From the NCBI RefSeq assembly GCF_004963255.1, contig NZ_SUGA01000048.1, positions 1 through 36,418 on the forward strand: a stretch of 36,418 nucleotides of DNA. Reading direction: 5' to 3'. This document shows positions 7,104 through 14,643 of the stretch, piece after piece. Numbering within the stretch: the first letter of the stretch is position 1; each line of letters begins with the position of its first letter. The stretch is from Mesorhizobium sp. (GTDB taxonomy: Bacteria; Pseudomonadota; Alphaproteobacteria; Rhizobiales; Rhizobiaceae). The notes beneath the pieces were generated by a model. It was given only the letters and a program-made list of their open reading frames with translations. It did no database searches and was not told the DNA's origin. The position numbers were made by a program, and so were the translations under genes.

Positions 7104-8090
7104 ATGACCACGGCCCGCCATATCGTGACGCTGCTTAAAAGCCACATTGCCGGCGACGAGGATCGTTTCCTCTCTATCGCGATGCAGCTTGCTGCGCATG
7201 AGGCACGTCAAGGCCATGGCAAGCTTGCTCAGGAGCTCAAGGATCTGGTCGACGCAGCCAAGAGCAGGGACGCCCGGATTGCCAAGAGCAGTCGGCCGGT
7301 TCCCCTTTTTCAGCCAAAGGGCGAACTCGCAGGCCTCCTGCATGTGCGCTATCCGGACCTGCGACTGACGGACATGATTTTGCCGGACAGTCTGCGCTCG
7401 CGCCTGCACCGCGTGCTGGGAGAGCAGCGCCAACAAGCAAGCTTGCGCGAGCACGGGCTTGTTCCCCGTCGCAAACTGCTTCTGGTCGGCCCGCCAGGAT
7501 CAGGCAAGACGATGACCGCATCGGCATTGGCCGGGGAGCTTCATCTGCCCCTTTTCATGATCGTCCTCGATGGTTTGATCACCAAGTTCATGGGAGAGAC
7601 TGCCGGAAAGCTGCGGCTTGTTTTTGATGCAATGCAGGCGACGCGGGGCGTCTACTTCTTTGACGAATTCGATGCCATCGGCGCGCGTCGAGGCGAACGC
7701 CAGGATGTTGGCGAGATTCGGCGCGTGCTGAATTCGTTTCTGCAGTTTCTCGAGCAAGACGACAGCCACAGCCTGATTATTGCGGCAACAAATCATCCCG
7801 AGCTGCTCGACAGAGCTTTGTTCCGCCGTTTCGACGATGTCATCGAATACGCCGTGCCCGATCGGCCGATTATCGAGGCGCTGCTTCGGGCTCGACTCGA
7901 CCGCTTCGACACCAGAGGGCTTGCCTGGAACGAGGCGATCTCTCAGGCAGAGAGACTGTCGCAGGCCGAGATCACCCGCGCGGCCGACGACGCTGCAAAA
8001 ACCATCATATTGCGGGGGGGGAAGCGGATCACCTCGGAAGCGCTCATCGACGCTCTGAAGGAACGCCGGCAGGCTTCGCTGTCTGAGTAG
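7104..8090 (+). CDS. ietA: IetA-like AAA+ ATPase (IetAS defence/plasmid-stability pair)
   Basis: A 328-residue ATPase. A helical N-terminal region (1-120) is followed by one AAA module: Walker A GPPGSGKT (129-136), the pore-loop area around LITKFMGETAGKL, Walker B VYFFDE (183-188), sensor 1 AATNH (N230), and arginine-finger residues RALFRRFD (R241/R242). A small lid helical domain (ITRAADDAAK) completes the fold. It resembles FtsH/spastin-type unfoldases without a protease domain. The protease is the next gene, 17 bases downstream. An AAA ATPase followed by a large subtilase is the IetAS arrangement, first described on an Agrobacterium Ti plasmid as a stability/incompatibility pair and later as an anti-phage system. 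I infer an ATPase that gates or feeds the protease. The function in this element is not shown by the sequence. Confidence 0.87.
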   Translation: MTTARHIVTLLKSHIAGDEDRFLSIAMQLAAHEARQGHGKLAQELKDLVDAAKSRDARIAKSSRPVPLFQPKGELAGLLHVRYPDLRLTDMILPDSLRSRLHRVLGEQRQQASLREHGLVPRRKLLLVGPPGSGKTMTASALAGELHLPLFMIVLDGLITKFMGETAGKLRLVFDAMQATRGVYFFDEFDAIGARRGERQDVGEIRRVLNSFLQFLEQDDSHSLIIAATNHPELLDRALFRRFDDVIEYAVPDRPIIEALLRARLDRFDTRGLAWNEAISQAERLSQAEITRAADDAAKTIILRGGKRITSEALIDALKERRQASLSE

Positions 8091-8107
8091 CGACAGCACA
8101 GATCATA

Positions 8108-10576
8108 ATGGCAGACGATTTTCCGCGCGACCGCGCCCATATCCACCTTCGCAACAACGGCATTCGGGAAGCCTATCGGCGGCCCAACCAACTTATACAT
8201 GCACCGCCGCTGCCGGCGCGTGATCGGGCGTCGCATGCTGCGGCCTTGACGCAATCCATCGAACAAGCGGTCGAAAGTGCACGCCAGCAGATTGCGGCGC
8301 GTGACCCCCAGCTGTCGGTCGGCACGCCTGGCTTTTACCTCGAGATCGATCTGCCCATGTCCGGACGGGCGGCCCTCGACCAGTTGGCCGATCGTCGCCA
8401 GCACATGGAGCTGGTCGCCGTCCATGAGCCAACTCAACCCGGTGCTCCCATCACAGCGTCGGTGTTCCTGCCGCAAAGCGCGCAAGCCTATTATTTGCGG
8501 AAAGTCGAGGCGTATCGAGACGTTGACACTGACCGCGGCAGACCGCGCAACGAGCCGCTCGTCTCCCGCATGGAGACAGTCAGGCTGGCGACTGCACGAT
8601 CGTTGTTTACCGACCACGACGACCTCTTCCCCCAGGCCGCTGACGAGCAGGTGTGGTGGGAAGTCTGGCTGCGCGACGGTCGCCGCGAGAACTTCGAGCA
8701 CATTGCCGAAGCCCTGAACATCACTTTGCGCACGCATGCGGTCAGGTTTCCGGAGCGGGTGGTCATGCTGGCACTCGCCAGCACGGCAATGCTCGACCGC
8801 ATGATTGCGCACAGCGATGTCGTCGCCGAGCTGCGGCGCGCGAAGGATACGCCGTCCTTCTTCATGGGCCTTGGCGGCGCGGAGCAAAGGGACTGGAGCG
8901 ACGAGCTTCTCGGGCGCGTCAGACCGCCTCAATCCGATATTGCGGTCTGCATTCTCGACAGCGGCGTACGTCGCACCCACCCGTTGATCGAACCCGCACT
9001 TGCCGTTGAAGACTGGCACACCGTCAAACCGGCATGGGGCAGCGACGACACACCTGCGTGGAGCGGCCACGGGACGCGAATGGCAGGTGTCGGCCTGTAC
9101 GGTGATCTGGTCCCGCTCCTGGTCGGAGGCGATCCAGTTCCATTGCCCTTTCGGCTGGAGAGTGTCCGTATCCTTCCGCCAGAAGACGAGGCAAACGATC
9201 CAGAACTCTATGGCTCGATCACCGCGGAAGCGATCGCCCGCGCCGAGGTGCAGGCGCCGGAGCGCCGCCGCGCGATCGCAATGGCTGTGACAAGCGCCAG
9301 TCCGGCGCGTGGAAGGCCCACATCGTGGTCTGCCGCTATCGACCAACTCTGTTTCGAAGAGGAGCAGCGACGCTTGATCGTTCTCTCTGCCGGCAACATC
9401 GGCGATGACCTCATGCCGGCCGAGCATTTGACGCGCAACGATCTGGAAGCAGTCGATGATCCTTCTCAGGCCTGGAATGCGCTGACGGTCGGCGCTTTCA
9501 CAGAAAAGGTCGATATCATTGACACCGACTTTGCGGGCTACGCTCCGATCGCGCCGGTCGGCGAGCTCTCGCCGCGCAGTCGCACTTCGGTCGTTTGGGA
9601 CAGGCAGTGGCCGGTGAAGCCCGAGGTCGTCTTCGAAGGCGGCAATCTCGCCCATGACGGTGTGTTGCCTGGCGAGCCGATCGACGATCTGCAGATATTG
9701 ACCACTTTCTATCGACCCGAACTGCGCCACTTCACCACCCTCGGAGATACGAGCGCGGCAACGGCCCATGCCGCACGGATGGCGGGACTAATTCTATCAG
9801 CGCGCCCCGAGCTGTGGCCTGAAACGGTTCGCGCCCTGATCGTCCACTCGGCCGAATGGACTCCGGCGATGCGCGCACGCATCGATGCGTGCAACGGAGC
9901 GAAGGGCGAGATCCAGGCGCTCGTGCGGCGCTATGGTTACGGCGTGCCAGATCTTGGGCGCGCGCTTCTGTCAACGGTGAACGACCTCACGCTTATCGTT
10001 GAAGATGAGCTTCAGCCTTTCCAGCGCGAGGGCGGCGCGGCTGCCAAAACGCGTGACATGAAGCTGCATCGCCTGCCTTGGCCGAAGGAGCAGCTCGCGG
10101 CGCTCGGCGCTGCCCAGGTCGAGCTCCGCGTCACGCTGTCCTATTTCATCGAACCCAACCCCGGTGAACGCGGATGGACCCGCCGGCATCGTTACGCGTC
10201 CCATGGTCTTCGGTTCAGAGTAAAGTCAGCGACCGAGACAGTCGACGAATTCCGAGCCCGCATCAATCAGGCCGCTCGGGACGAGGAGGAAGGGGCGCCT
10301 GCTGGAGGCGGAGAAGAGTGGCTGCTCGGCACCTTCCGCGATCGCGGCTCGTTGCACGCCGATTTCTGGTCGGGCAGCGCCGCCGATCTCGCCGAGCGTG
10401 ATGCGATCGGCGTGTTCCCGGTCGGGGGCTGGTGGAAGGAGAAGCCTTACCTGGAACGCGTCGACGCTCTGGCTCGGTACGCCCTGATTGTGACGATGCG
10501 GGCGCCTGGGGTCGATGTTGACATCTTCACACCCGTCGAAGCAGCCCTGACTGTCGAGACGTCGGTCGAGACCTGA
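8108..10576 (+). CDS. ietS: IetS-like subtilisin-family serine protease (S8)
   Basis: An 822-residue cytosolic protease without a signal peptide. An N-terminal region of about 270 residues has no recognised fold. The S8 catalytic domain follows: Asp D284 in VCILDSGVRRTHP, His H321 in WSGHGTRMAG, oxyanion Asn N430 in LSAGNIGDD, and Ser S549 in LGDTSAATAHAARMAG. All catalytic residues are present. A C-terminal beta-rich region (about 640-822, with RVTLSYFIEPNPGERGW) has the look of the tail seen in other large S8 phage-defence or stability proteases. It lies 17 bases after ietA, so the two genes are surely co-transcribed. Its stop is followed after about 30 bases by a fragment of a second relaxase gene. 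The target of cleavage is unknown. Confidence 0.87.
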   Translation: MADDFPRDRAHIHLRNNGIREAYRRPNQLIHAPPLPARDRASHAAALTQSIEQAVESARQQIAARDPQLSVGTPGFYLEIDLPMSGRAALDQLADRRQHMELVAVHEPTQPGAPITASVFLPQSAQAYYLRKVEAYRDVDTDRGRPRNEPLVSRMETVRLATARSLFTDHDDLFPQAADEQVWWEVWLRDGRRENFEHIAEALNITLRTHAVRFPERVVMLALASTAMLDRMIAHSDVVAELRRAKDTPSFFMGLGGAEQRDWSDELLGRVRPPQSDIAVCILDSGVRRTHPLIEPALAVEDWHTVKPAWGSDDTPAWSGHGTRMAGVGLYGDLVPLLVGGDPVPLPFRLESVRILPPEDEANDPELYGSITAEAIARAEVQAPERRRAIAMAVTSASPARGRPTSWSAAIDQLCFEEEQRRLIVLSAGNIGDDLMPAEHLTRNDLEAVDDPSQAWNALTVGAFTEKVDIIDTDFAGYAPIAPVGELSPRSRTSVVWDRQWPVKPEVVFEGGNLAHDGVLPGEPIDDLQILTTFYRPELRHFTTLGDTSAATAHAARMAGLILSARPELWPETVRALIVHSAEWTPAMRARIDACNGAKGEIQALVRRYGYGVPDLGRALLSTVNDLTLIVEDELQPFQREGGAAAKTRDMKLHRLPWPKEQLAALGAAQVELRVTLSYFIEPNPGERGWTRRHRYASHGLRFRVKSATETVDEFRARINQAARDEEEGAPAGGGEEWLLGTFRDRGSLHADFWSGSAADLAERDAIGVFPVGGWWKEKPYLERVDALARYALIVTMRAPGVDVDIFTPVEAALTVETSVET

Positions 10577-10606
10577 TGCAGCACTGTCCAAATCGGCCAA
10601 CAACGG

Positions 10607-10718
10607 AGGTTTGACCAGCCTCTGGTGCCATGGCGGCTGGTGCTGGATCATCACGTCGGCAACAGGGATCATGCGCGGAGGACGATAGGCCGGCAAAGGA
10701 GCGGGCCAAGCGTGTGAT
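10607..10718 (+). pseudogene. 3'-terminal fragment of a second relaxase (DUF3363) gene
   Basis: The plus strand reads RFDQPLVPWRLVLDHHVG, then TIGRQRSGPSV and a stop, in one frame. It is clearly related to the end of the intact relaxase (LVPWRPVLERHVG...TVGRQRSGPGVS, 6629-6748), including a run of 15 identical bases over LVPWR and 17 over the GRQRSG codons. About a dozen residues between the two blocks are missing or replaced. No upstream part of the gene is present. The fragment sits between the convergent ietS and E1 genes. It differs enough from the intact copy to be from a related element rather than a recent duplication. Confidence 0.8.
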
Positions 10719-10782
10719 AATGGCGCCCATGGTCACGCCCACAAGCCGCGCCCCCTGCGTCTACGGAGAGGTGCGCGTCTGT

Positions 10783-12342
10783 TTAGGCGGCCGAGACATC
10801 GCTTACCTGATCAACGCGCTCGCCGTATTTGCGCCTGTAAGCGGCAATGAAATCGTCGTCGCTACAGATGCAGCGGCCGCTGGAGTCCTTGGCCTTCGGA
10901 TCGTGCAAGTGAGAGCCAAGGGGGCGCAGAAGATTCACCCGAGTGCTCGTCGTCGGGCTCATGGGAAACCCCGCACTATGTTTGACCAAATCCGCGGCAA
11001 GCATAATCCCGGCAAGCACCGACTGAAAGGCCATCGGAACCACAGTTCGAACGCGGCGACTTCCTTCGCTAAGCTGGAACACCAGACCGCCGCAGATAGC
11101 CTGCTGATAAAAGGAGCGCAGGGGCTGGCCGACAAACGGGGCTAGCGGTTCAAACGGCACAGCCATCGCTGTAGCCACGCGAACTACAAAGTCGTTGGGA
11201 ACTCCGGCATTGGTCTGCAGGAGCGTTTTCACCTGCTCGTGTGCTTCCGGTATTCCGAGTTCCTCGGCAATCAGCTGGTGCTCGTCCTTGGATTTTCCGG
11301 ATGGCAGGTACATGCAACAAAGGCAAGCCTGGCCGTCATCGAAACCATGCCGGGAGATACCGAGATCGTGCTCCTGCGTCCAAGCGTTTGCGATCCATCG
11401 CGGCAGTGCACCTTGGACAGCCAGACGGTCGGCGGCGGTGTCAAGCGCCACACCCACTTGGTCGAAGACCCAATTGCCCCGGCGCGCAACATATTCTGCC
11501 CACGTCAGAGGGTGCGCCTCGACCTCAAGGGCAGTCGATCTAAGGGCGGTGGCTGCAAGAACCGCTTTGGACATACCAATCTCCGCCTGGCCAGCCAATG
11601 CGTAGCGCTGCAGGTTTGAGAGTTCGATCGCTTCGTGATCGATTACATGCAGACGACCTTTGAGATCGGGTTGTCTCGCTAGCGCCCAAAGCGAGCCATG
11701 GCCTATCGCACCGAGCCCAACGAGGTGGGTTTCGCCAAGGTCGACTGGGAAGTCGATCGGGCCAGGCTCTCCGGCTTTGGTCTTGTCGTAGCTGCATAGC
11801 GAGAGGTCGATGGTTTCGTCCAACTCGGCGCCGGTCAACTGGGCAGCGAAGATAGTTCGAAAGACGTTGGCGGCGCCGAAGCAACTGGCGGCGCCAGCTC
11901 CATAAGGCAGCAGACTTGGGCCAGAGCCCACCGGGTCCGTACGCGACAGCTTTGCCGCCCAACCGTCCGATCCCACGAAAAAGATCGGGCACCGGAGTGA
12001 TGGGCGCGTTACCCCTGCAACGACGCAGACGGTGGCAGACTTGCCGGAACGCCGGATGCCGACTTTTGGATTGATCGACTTTGCCAAGCGCTCCAGCGCT
12101 TGGGCTTGAGAGCTCGCCGCGCTGTCCAGCGGGAGTATCGCCAGAACCGGGTAGAGCCTAGCGAGCAATCTCACCGCAAGATCTAGTGTCGCCTGGCCTT
12201 CGGCGCAGGAAGCGGCCTGATGGTCGAAGGCGACTGCCACGACCTGCTTTTCAAGAGCTGCTTTGAAGTCTCCCAGATGAAAATCGGCCAGGACCTGAGA
12301 TGCCGCCGTGGCGGCGCGATCGATGAAGTTAGCGAATGCCAT
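10783..12342 (-). CDS. E1-like ThiF-family activating enzyme of a ubiquitin-like operon
   Basis: A 519-residue protein, last gene of the four-gene minus-strand operon. The ThiF adenylation domain occupies the C-terminal 320 residues: nucleotide loop VGLGAIGHG (GLGAIG 209-214), acidic residue D235 in HVIDHEAIELSNLQRY, and the conserved lysine in GMSKAVLAA. Cysteines are clustered as ACLCC (C340, C342, C343) and RCICS (C491, C493). One of these may be the thioester cysteine, or they may bind zinc. The first 200 residues have no recognised fold. An E1 would adenylate the C-terminus of the Ubl encoded at the head of the operon. Start ATG at 12342 lies 3 bases after the JAB stop. It converges on ietS. 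Confidence 0.87.
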   Translation of the reverse strand: MAFANFIDRAATAASQVLADFHLGDFKAALEKQVVAVAFDHQAASCAEGQATLDLAVRLLARLYPVLAILPLDSAASSQAQALERLAKSINPKVGIRRSGKSATVCVVAGVTRPSLRCPIFFVGSDGWAAKLSRTDPVGSGPSLLPYGAGAASCFGAANVFRTIFAAQLTGAELDETIDLSLCSYDKTKAGEPGPIDFPVDLGETHLVGLGAIGHGSLWALARQPDLKGRLHVIDHEAIELSNLQRYALAGQAEIGMSKAVLAATALRSTALEVEAHPLTWAEYVARRGNWVFDQVGVALDTAADRLAVQGALPRWIANAWTQEHDLGISRHGFDDGQACLCCMYLPSGKSKDEHQLIAEELGIPEAHEQVKTLLQTNAGVPNDFVVRVATAMAVPFEPLAPFVGQPLRSFYQQAICGGLVFQLSEGSRRVRTVVPMAFQSVLAGIMLAADLVKHSAGFPMSPTTSTRVNLLRPLGSHLHDPKAKDSSGRCICSDDDFIAAYRRKYGERVDQVSDVSAA

Positions 12343-12345
12343 TGT

Positions 12346-12834
12346 TCAACTCGATATCATGATCATTCGCGACAGTGCCGCGGGAGGGAGCGCATTCCAT
12401 TTGGCCTTTTCGTCAAGCCGATAGGCGGCGACCCGAGCAAAATCGAAAGGCTCGCGGGCGAAATTCGGCACTACCAGCGACAGACACCCAACCGTGGTAG
12501 CAACCGCATAAGCGTCGTCCGTCGTCGAATGGTAGGCGCGGCCCGGATGGCTGTGAATCTGGGCCAAGAGTTTCAGGCCGCTTTTGTAGAGCCAGACATT
12601 GAGCCGGTGCAGTTCTTCGGCCGCAACGATCACGCAAACGCCATCGTTTGTCCGAATGTGACGCTGCGCCGGGATAACCGTCTCTGTTACGGCAAAGTGC
12701 CGCTCTTGCTGAACGCCGACCCAGAGCGCCATCCCCTCATTGCCCTCGCGACCAACTGAGCGCAGATGCCCATGCGTGGTCGAGATGCAGCCGCGCGGGA
12801 GAGTCACGATCGTTACATCTCTCAAACCAGTCAT
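12346..12834 (-). CDS. JAB/JAMM-domain metalloprotease (deubiquitinase-like)
   Basis: A 162-residue zinc peptidase. The JAMM signature is complete: catalytic Glu E33 in NEGMALWVG and QIHSHPGRAYHSTTDD with zinc ligands H94 and H96, S103 and D106. The start ATG at 12834 overlaps the stop of the preceding gene (ATGA), so translation is coupled; longer upstream in-frame starts would run through that gene and are rejected. In bacterial ubiquitin-like operons the JAB protein trims the Ubl precursor or removes the Ubl from targets. Here the Ubl ends GVAGA, so removal of one residue would expose Gly. Confidence 0.9.
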   Translation of the reverse strand: MTGLRDVTIVTLPRGCISTTHGHLRSVGREGNEGMALWVGVQQERHFAVTETVIPAQRHIRTNDGVCVIVAAEELHRLNVWLYKSGLKLLAQIHSHPGRAYHSTTDDAYAVATTVGCLSLVVPNFAREPFDFARVAAYRLDEKAKWNALPPAALSRMIMISS

Positions 12835-13448
12835 TCTTGTATCGCCTGAGGGGATACCACCATTCCTACGATTGTCGGTTGGAGTTGAATCTGCAACTGC
12901 TCTATAGGAACGATTCCGTACTTGATGATCTTGTCCAGGATGAAGGCCAAACAGCCTTCGCCAGAACCCCGATGAAGCAGCCATGGATCACCTGAATGGG
13001 CTGGATTGTCGTGGTATTCCCGGACGCCCGCCATGCACAGGAATGGTTCGTCCTCGGGACTGTTGGCCTGGATGAAGTCCGTCAGCGGCACGGCGTTCTG
13101 CTGGATGAGAGCTCCTATCATCTCCGGCGGCGTTCCGGGCAGCGGCGGACGTCTAAGCATTTTCAGGTATAGATCTTTCCGGGCAATCGGATGACGCGTA
13201 AACGGATCGACGAAGACCACGGACGGTGGTCTTAAGTCGTAGTCGGTGAAGTCGACCTCGCTCGCTGCGCTGACCACCCGTGGCTTTAACTTGGGGCTGG
13301 CGAAAATGAAGAAAGCGCGCGGAAAGGTCGCCTCGATCAAGAAGCAGCCCTGAGCCCGATAGACATCAGCATATGGCCGGAACCGGCCGATCTCCCGATC
13401 AAACTTCGCTCGGGAGACCTCCGGATCCACACTTTGGTGTTTAGGCAC
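12831..13448 (-). CDS. CEHH-type predicted metal-binding protein in the E2 position of the Ubl operon
   Basis: A 205-residue protein starting at GTG 13448, which overlaps the end of the Ubl gene by 8 bases. The C-terminal half has FLCMAGVREYHDNPAH, placing C138, E144, H146 and H151 in the order Cys-Glu-His-His. This resembles the Pfam family named Metal_CEHH, which was predicted from gene neighbourhoods of prokaryotic Ubl, JAB and E1 genes. It is followed by PWLLHRGSGEGCLAFILDKI. The N-terminal half (FLIEATFPRAFFIF, PSVVFVDPFTRHP) is compatible with an E2/RWD-like alpha+beta fold, but I cannot demonstrate it. C138 could be a metal ligand or a transfer cysteine. Assignment as an E2-like component is inference from order. 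Confidence 0.75.
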   Translation of the reverse strand: MPKHQSVDPEVSRAKFDREIGRFRPYADVYRAQGCFLIEATFPRAFFIFASPKLKPRVVSAASEVDFTDYDLRPPSVVFVDPFTRHPIARKDLYLKMLRRPPLPGTPPEMIGALIQQNAVPLTDFIQANSPEDEPFLCMAGVREYHDNPAHSGDPWLLHRGSGEGCLAFILDKIIKYGIVPIEQLQIQLQPTIVGMVVSPQAIQE

Positions 13449-13737
13449 CTGCGACGCCCGCCTTCAGGCTGAGGAACAGGGTCACAGTATTCGGGAAACC
13501 GAAGTCGCCAAGCTTCTTGTCGACATCGAGCAAGTTGCCGGCCTCATCCTTGAATTCCCAATTCTCGGCTGGTTGGGCGACATTCTGCGTGTTCTCAAGG
13601 GCTTTGGTACGAATGACGTGAAGCGGCTGGTTGGGATTGGCTTCGACCTGCGTGGGCTGGCCGTTCACCACCACCGTGATCTCGATCTTGCCCGGTCCGC
13701 CGCCGTGATTATCGCCCTTACCCGAATCCTTCGACAT
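13441..13737 (-). CDS. Single-domain ubiquitin-like protein (DUF2604-like beta-grasp)
   Basis: A 98-residue protein. Residues 1-16 are a flexible Gly-rich leader (SKDSGKGDNHGGGPG). A beta-grasp pattern follows: strand KIEITVVVNGQPTQVEAN, helix VIRTKALENTQNV, strands NWEFKDEAGNLLDVDKKLGDF and TVTLFLSL, ending KAGVAGA. The last residues resemble the C-terminal Gly motif of ubiquitin-like proteins but read AGA instead of GG. ATG 13737 is preceded by AGGAG at a 7-base spacing; an earlier in-frame start at 13770 lacks a site. As first gene of the operon with JAB and E1 it should be the modifier that is processed, activated and attached to a target. Confidence 0.8.
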   Translation of the reverse strand: MSKDSGKGDNHGGGPGKIEITVVVNGQPTQVEANPNQPLHVIRTKALENTQNVAQPAENWEFKDEAGNLLDVDKKLGDFGFPNTVTLFLSLKAGVAGA

Positions 13738-14159
13738 TGTCCTACTCCTGTGGCTTGCCAACCGCCCCACGCCCTGGCGCCCACCTGCGAGTGAGACCGG
13801 CGGTCTTCAATCGTTCACCCGGCGCCACGGCCGCGAGTACGCGAAAGACAGGGGATAAGCTACCGAATCGGTGCTTGCCTTCTTTTATGGGTGACTTGAG
13901 CCGCAAGTAAATGGTCTCAAATTGCTCCTCACAACTATAATCGATTAGAGCAATGCAAAAATATTGGCGACACGCCTATTCATCTGCTCTCTCACTCGCC
14001 TGCTCCGTGCTTGGCAAGGGGAGCTTTGACTGCGTCACGCGTCCCCCAAGCAGCCGATTGCGCCGGCAGCGCCGTAGGAACCGTCGTTCAGAGTCTTCAC
14101 CACTCAAGCAGCCGCATGGATGCAGCCGACGCTCGTCTCCACAAACAGCGCAAGTGGTG
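13738..14159. other. Non-coding stretch upstream of the ubiquitin-like operon
   Basis: No supported gene. The part near 13860-13970 is locally A/T-richer than its surroundings (AATGCAAAAATATTGGCG) and may carry the promoter of the minus-strand Ubl operon. The right part merges into the relaxase fragment at 14160-14440; whether 13960-14160 derives from the same gene or from another decayed element I cannot tell. Confidence 0.4.
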
Positions 14160-14440
14160 CCTTGTTGGATAAGGTCGCCTCGTCCCTGGTGCAGCATCTG
14201 TCGGAACGGGTCCGCTGCGAGACCATGCCTCATCATCGCGCATGCGCAGCAGCCGGCGGTCGATGCTCGTAAGGCGTTCTGCTCATTTCGTGGCGAAGGC
14301 GCTGCTCGACTCGCGGACATATGCGGGCACCGAGGCGGAGGCTGACCAGTCGGCGCCGCGTTCGCGGATGTCGCTTGCAATGTGCTCGCGTGCGTTTGCC
14401 GCCGGCGACCTTGCCGTCCTCGCCTGCTATGGCGAGCCGG
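14160..14440 (-). pseudogene. Internal fragment of a relaxase gene, minus strand, frameshifted
   Basis: The minus strand from 14440 reads REHIASDIRERGAD, matching REYISSGIRERAAE of the intact relaxase. In shifted frames it then shows IDRRLLRMRDDE and a match to RQTLHQGR (compare 5380-5610 plus). Nucleotide similarity is strong over about 280 bases, including the stretches around CATCCGCGA, GCATCGACCG and CTGCACCAGGGACG. At least one base is missing before TGGTCAGCC, and stops follow, so it is dead. It does not include the histidine triad. Its strand is opposite to that of the 3' fragment at 10607-10718, with the Ubl operon between them. Confidence 0.8.
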
Positions 14441-14568
14441 CGCAAGCGGATTGCTCGATACTGCCGGCGAGGCTGCGGGCCGGTCCTAACGGCCGTTCAC
14501 AAGAGCTTGCATCAGCAACTGGCAATCGGATCGATAACTTCGCGATCGCCGTTATGGCGCGGAGATGC

Positions 14569-14643
14569 GGTCTCGCCGGGTTGTGGCTGGCGCTTCGTTG
14601 TGGGCGGCGCGTCGTAGCCGAGGGAGCAGGGGCGGCGCCATGA
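14569..14643 (+). pseudogene. cps: 3' end of ent-copalyl diphosphate synthase gene (cps)
   Basis: The frame GLAGLWLALRCGRRVVAEGA, then GAAP and a stop, matches my memory of the C-terminus of rhizobial copalyl diphosphate synthase (…ELAGLWLALRWGRRVLAEGAGAAP). The TGA at 14641-14643 overlaps the ATG of the following kaurene synthase gene (ATGA), as expected for the coupled cps-ks pair. Upstream of 14569 the match is lost, and by 14440 the sequence is relaxase fragment, so only about 25 codons of a gene of about 500 codons remain. Confidence 0.75.

Noticed and set aside
7943..9769. 608-codon minus-strand frame
   Set aside because: Antisense to ietS, which shows a full S8 catalytic set; the minus frame has no motif or ribosome site.
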